DNA of 64,000 bases, from contig NC_046683.1 in the NCBI RefSeq assembly GCF_009870125.1, positions 1-64,000 of the forward strand. The letters run 5' to 3'. The position numbers were made by a program, and so were the translations under genes. Source of the stretch: Drosophila pseudoobscura (Eukaryota > Arthropoda > Insecta > Diptera > Drosophilidae). Shown piece after piece: positions 61,799 to 64,000 of the stretch; the first letter of the stretch is position 1, and each line of letters opens with the position of its first letter. Below the pieces are notes generated by a model. It was given only the letters and a program-made list of their open reading frames with translations. It was not told where the DNA came from and searched no databases.

Positions 61799-61910
61799 GT
61801 TATACGGGAGCAGGCATTTTCCCCTTCCCATCCCATCCCCTTACAACAGAGCAGCCAATACAAGAAACACAGAGAAAACATAAGACACGGGCCATTTGCC
61901 AACAACAAAA

Positions 61911-62288
61911 ACGGACGTGCCATCACCGTTTTTTCGTGTCGTTTTTGCCGTGTCGCCATTTCCGTTGTGTTTTTCTGTGTTGCGCCCTGTTTTCTTTTTT
62001 GTGGTGTCTGTCGTGTGCCGTGCCGTGCTGTGCCGTGCCCCCCCTCGCTGACATGACAAAAAGTCCCTTCCTCCCCACCACCGCTACTACTACTACCGAC
62101 AAGCTTTCTGCTCCCCAATAAAACTATCAATAATTTAGATACACAAACTAAATAGAAATATACACAAACTAAATAGAGAAAACTGTGTAAAGAGAAGAAA
62201 GTGCCAATAAATGACCAAAAAACAAAGAACCAATTAAGTGCAATTAATTTAACAAACGGTAAAGGGACCAACACCAGCAACAACAACA
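61911..62288 (+). other. Family H 5' UTR, truncated (H5)
   Basis: This is 378 bp with only two of the 20-bp VNTR units (about 62138-62178). The upstream ATGs of other copies are lost by truncation. Confidence 0.7.
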
Positions 62289-64000
62289 ATGACGAGAGGA
62301 ATGGCCAGACGAGGGTCAAACAGACGCCACAGCGACGGCGGCAGAGCGGCCCGCAGAGGCGCCCTAGCAGCAGCAGCAGCAGCCAACAACATCAACACCA
62401 ACACCGACAATAGCAGCAGCAGCAGCAGAGCCCTCGGCGCAGGCGCCAATACCAACACCAACGCCCCAGCCAATACAGAGCGACGTCGACACAGTCACCC
62501 ATCGTGTGAGTACCCAGCCACTGCCATGGCCGACATATCCACGGCCACAGCCACTCCCCCCTCGAGCCCCATAAAAACACCAGCGCCAATACTGGCCATG
62601 CCCCTCCACTCCCGGCTGCATAGCGGTGAGCAATTCTGCTTCCGCCAGTGCCAGGAGGAGGTGGCACAAAGATGGGAGGCGGCAGCGTCGGCCGCCTCAG
62701 CAGCGCCAATACCAACAAAAATACCCACCGCAAATCCCGCAACCCCGCCAAATCCAAAAAACCCGCCAAATCAAAAGGGAAAGACCGATAGGACGCCGCT
62801 CTCGCTGCCGCTTTTCCCGCCTCTCACGCTCTCGAACAATCAAAACCGTTCGGGAGTAACGGGAGAGGGAGAAGACGGAGGAGAGCCGGCAAGCCGACGC
62901 GCAGGAGCAGAGCGCCAAATCGGCCAACGGGCAGCTGCACATACACACACGAACGGATCGAACCCGTTGCGAATCGAACTTGGTTCGAGTTCGAGCAACG
63001 GGTCGATCCGAGCCATAGCCCAGCCAGCACAAATACAACGACAAACAGCAACAAATACACAACCACAAACACAACCACAATCACAGCCAATCCCACCAAC
63101 ACCAAAACGACGCCGCGCCCTCATCGATAGTGGGAGTGACGATGAGGATGAGGCTGAGACGAAGCAGGCCAGACGACGGGGCCGCCATCACCACCATCAC
63201 CAGCAGCGGCTGCCAATCAAAAGGCCTATTAAGAAGAGGCAAACGATGGAGGAGCTGGAGGCCATTGTCCAGGAGCAGCTGAGGCAGCACGAGCTGCGGC
63301 AGCAACAACAGAGGCAGCGGAAACGGAAAACGAATACAGCCAACACCAACACAGTTGCCGATCCTGCTGCCCTGCCGCAATCTGCCCAACCAACACATGC
63401 CCCTGCCCCAGCCTCTGCCTCTGCCACTACTAATACTAATACTGACAATATCAATACAAATAATGACGCCAACGCAATTACAAATACAAACACCAACACC
63501 GTCACCGCCACTAACACCAGCACCAACGCCATAACAAACACAACTACTGCCACTCCCAATACAAACACCCTTGCCATTGCCAATGACGTCCGGCACGGCG
63601 AGTTCGGGCATCAGCCTGTGGAAGACAGAGGGCTGAGGATCCTCATCCGAGGTCTTCCTCATTCCACGCCCTCTGTCTGGTTCCGGGACTGCATGCAGGC
63701 CGAGGGGTACACGGTCCGGTTTGTAAGGGCAATCACCGATCGGTTCGATCGCAGCCGTCAATTCAACCTCTTTGAGGCTGAGATTGCCCCCAAACCGGAC
63801 CGTGGCCAATTCGATGTGTTGAAGCTGCGACGCCTGGGTGGGAGGCCCGTCACGGTTGAGAGACTTGGAGTCTCCCGTGACCCTGCCCAGTGCCATCGAT
63901 GTCAGGTGTTTGGCCACACCCGCGCATATTGTAGACGAGCTGCTGTCTGCATGAAATGCGCGGGTGGGCACCTGACGGCGGAGTGCAGCAAGCCAAGGGC
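62289..64000 (+). CDS. HeT-A-like Gag, partial at window end (H5)
   Basis: The ATG at 62289 opens a frame that I can follow without a stop to the window edge, about 570 codons. It ends inside the zinc-knuckle region, after CHRC..GHTRAYC and CMKCAGGHLTAEC. It has the 40-residue segment of H3 near the N-terminus. From about 62940 to 63220 it carries H4-type states (NPLRIEL, DEAETKQ, QQRLPIKRP), then returns to H2/H3-type states (QRKRKTNT, DPAALPQ, VRFVRAITD). It is therefore a three-part mosaic. The C-terminus lies outside the window. Confidence 0.88.
   Translation, partial: MTRGMARRGSNRRHSDGGRAARRGALAAAAAANNINTNTDNSSSSSRALGAGANTNTNAPANTERRRHSHPSCEYPATAMADISTATATPPSSPIKTPAPILAMPLHSRLHSGEQFCFRQCQEEVAQRWEAAASAASAAPIPTKIPTANPATPPNPKNPPNQKGKTDRTPLSLPLFPPLTLSNNQNRSGVTGEGEDGGEPASRRAGAERQIGQRAAAHTHTNGSNPLRIELGSSSSNGSIRAIAQPAQIQRQTATNTQPQTQPQSQPIPPTPKRRRALIDSGSDDEDEAETKQARRRGRHHHHHQQRLPIKRPIKKRQTMEELEAIVQEQLRQHELRQQQQRQRKRKTNTANTNTVADPAALPQSAQPTHAPAPASASATTNTNTDNINTNNDANAITNTNTNTVTATNTSTNAITNTTTATPNTNTLAIANDVRHGEFGHQPVEDRGLRILIRGLPHSTPSVWFRDCMQAEGYTVRFVRAITDRFDRSRQFNLFEAEIAPKPDRGQFDVLKLRRLGGRPVTVERLGVSRDPAQCHRCQVFGHTRAYCRRAAVCMKCAGGHLTAECSKPR

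Larger units (their letters stand above)
57051..61910 (+). mobile_element. HeT-A-like copy H4, full length (4.9 kb)
   Basis: Complete element, the most diverged H copy in gag and 3' UTR. Its 5' half is almost identical to H2. Confidence 0.9.
60142..61910 (+). other. Family H 3' UTR (H4)
   Basis: This is 1.77 kb with more substitutions than H1-H3. The GGCCGGACCAG cluster (60696-61040) and hairpins (61758-61798) are conserved. It ends CCAACAACAAAAA, joined to a truncated H5. Confidence 0.8.
61911..64000 (+). mobile_element. HeT-A-like copy H5, 5'-truncated, right end cut by window
   Basis: This copy begins in the 5' UTR at the position equal to about 47576 of H2 (CGGACGTGCC), right after the A-run of H4. 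This junction defines the family 3' end. Gag is open to the window edge. Confidence 0.88.

Noticed and set aside
1-64000. tRNA, rRNA or host protein genes
   Set aside because: None seen. All open frames of note belong to retrotransposon Gag or pol, or are shadows of these.

Overview
The whole window is a head-to-tail array of non-LTR (jockey-clade type) retrotransposons, all on the + strand, with no host gene, no subtelomeric satellite and no simple telomerase-type repeat. This is the organisation known from Drosophila telomeres, where HeT-A, TART and TAHRE replace telomerase. The Gag proteins carry the three-zinc-knuckle arrangement of telomeric Gags, and one family encodes an APE-type endonuclease plus a YADD reverse transcriptase. 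I infer a Drosophila outside the well-studied melanogaster subgroup: TART-like ORF2 has a long extra C-terminus and the D. melanogaster TART-type non-terminal repeats are not visible. Because such elements attach by their 3' ends, the chromosome end should lie to the left (position 1) and the centromere to the right.

Layout. Family L (1-11924) has three copies (L1 3' UTR only, L2 and L3 with 5'-truncated gag). It is a gag-only element with a 3.3-3.6 kb A-rich, internally repetitive 3' UTR and a fossil of the first residues of an ORF2 endonuclease. Family T (11925-45681) is TART-like with six copies: B and D are complete (5' UTR, ORF1 Gag, ORF2 EN-RT, 3' UTR). A and C are truncated in ORF2, and E and F are truncated in ORF1 but keep full ORF2. 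Family H (45682-64000) is a HeT-A-like gag-only element with five copies: H1 3' UTR only, H2-H4 complete, H5 truncated in its 5' UTR and cut by the window end.

Working together. Only family T encodes reverse transcriptase, so L and H would have to be copied in trans. Their Gags share the homology region and zinc knuckles with T Gag. Every junction joins a 3' end with a very short A-run to the intact or eroded 5' part of the next element, as expected for repeated addition to a receding chromosome end.

Most notable signals. (1) The minus strand of all three families carries small intron-like units (about 48-83 nt) with consensus donors and T-rich acceptors, most densely in the L 3' UTR. This suggests a spliced antisense, TERRA-direction transcript. 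(2) L keeps a remnant of an endonuclease start. (3) A GC-rich module with the motif GTGGCCGGACCAGCAGCCAC is shared by L and H. (4) T ORF2 has a C-terminal extension with a 104-residue tandem duplication. (5) T ends with an initiator-like element about 39 nt from its 3' end. (6) The H 3' UTR has two mutually exclusive hairpins around a TATA box. (7) The H gag copies are mosaics of each other.

All coordinates of introns, promoters and junctions are hand-read and may be off by a few bases at A-runs.
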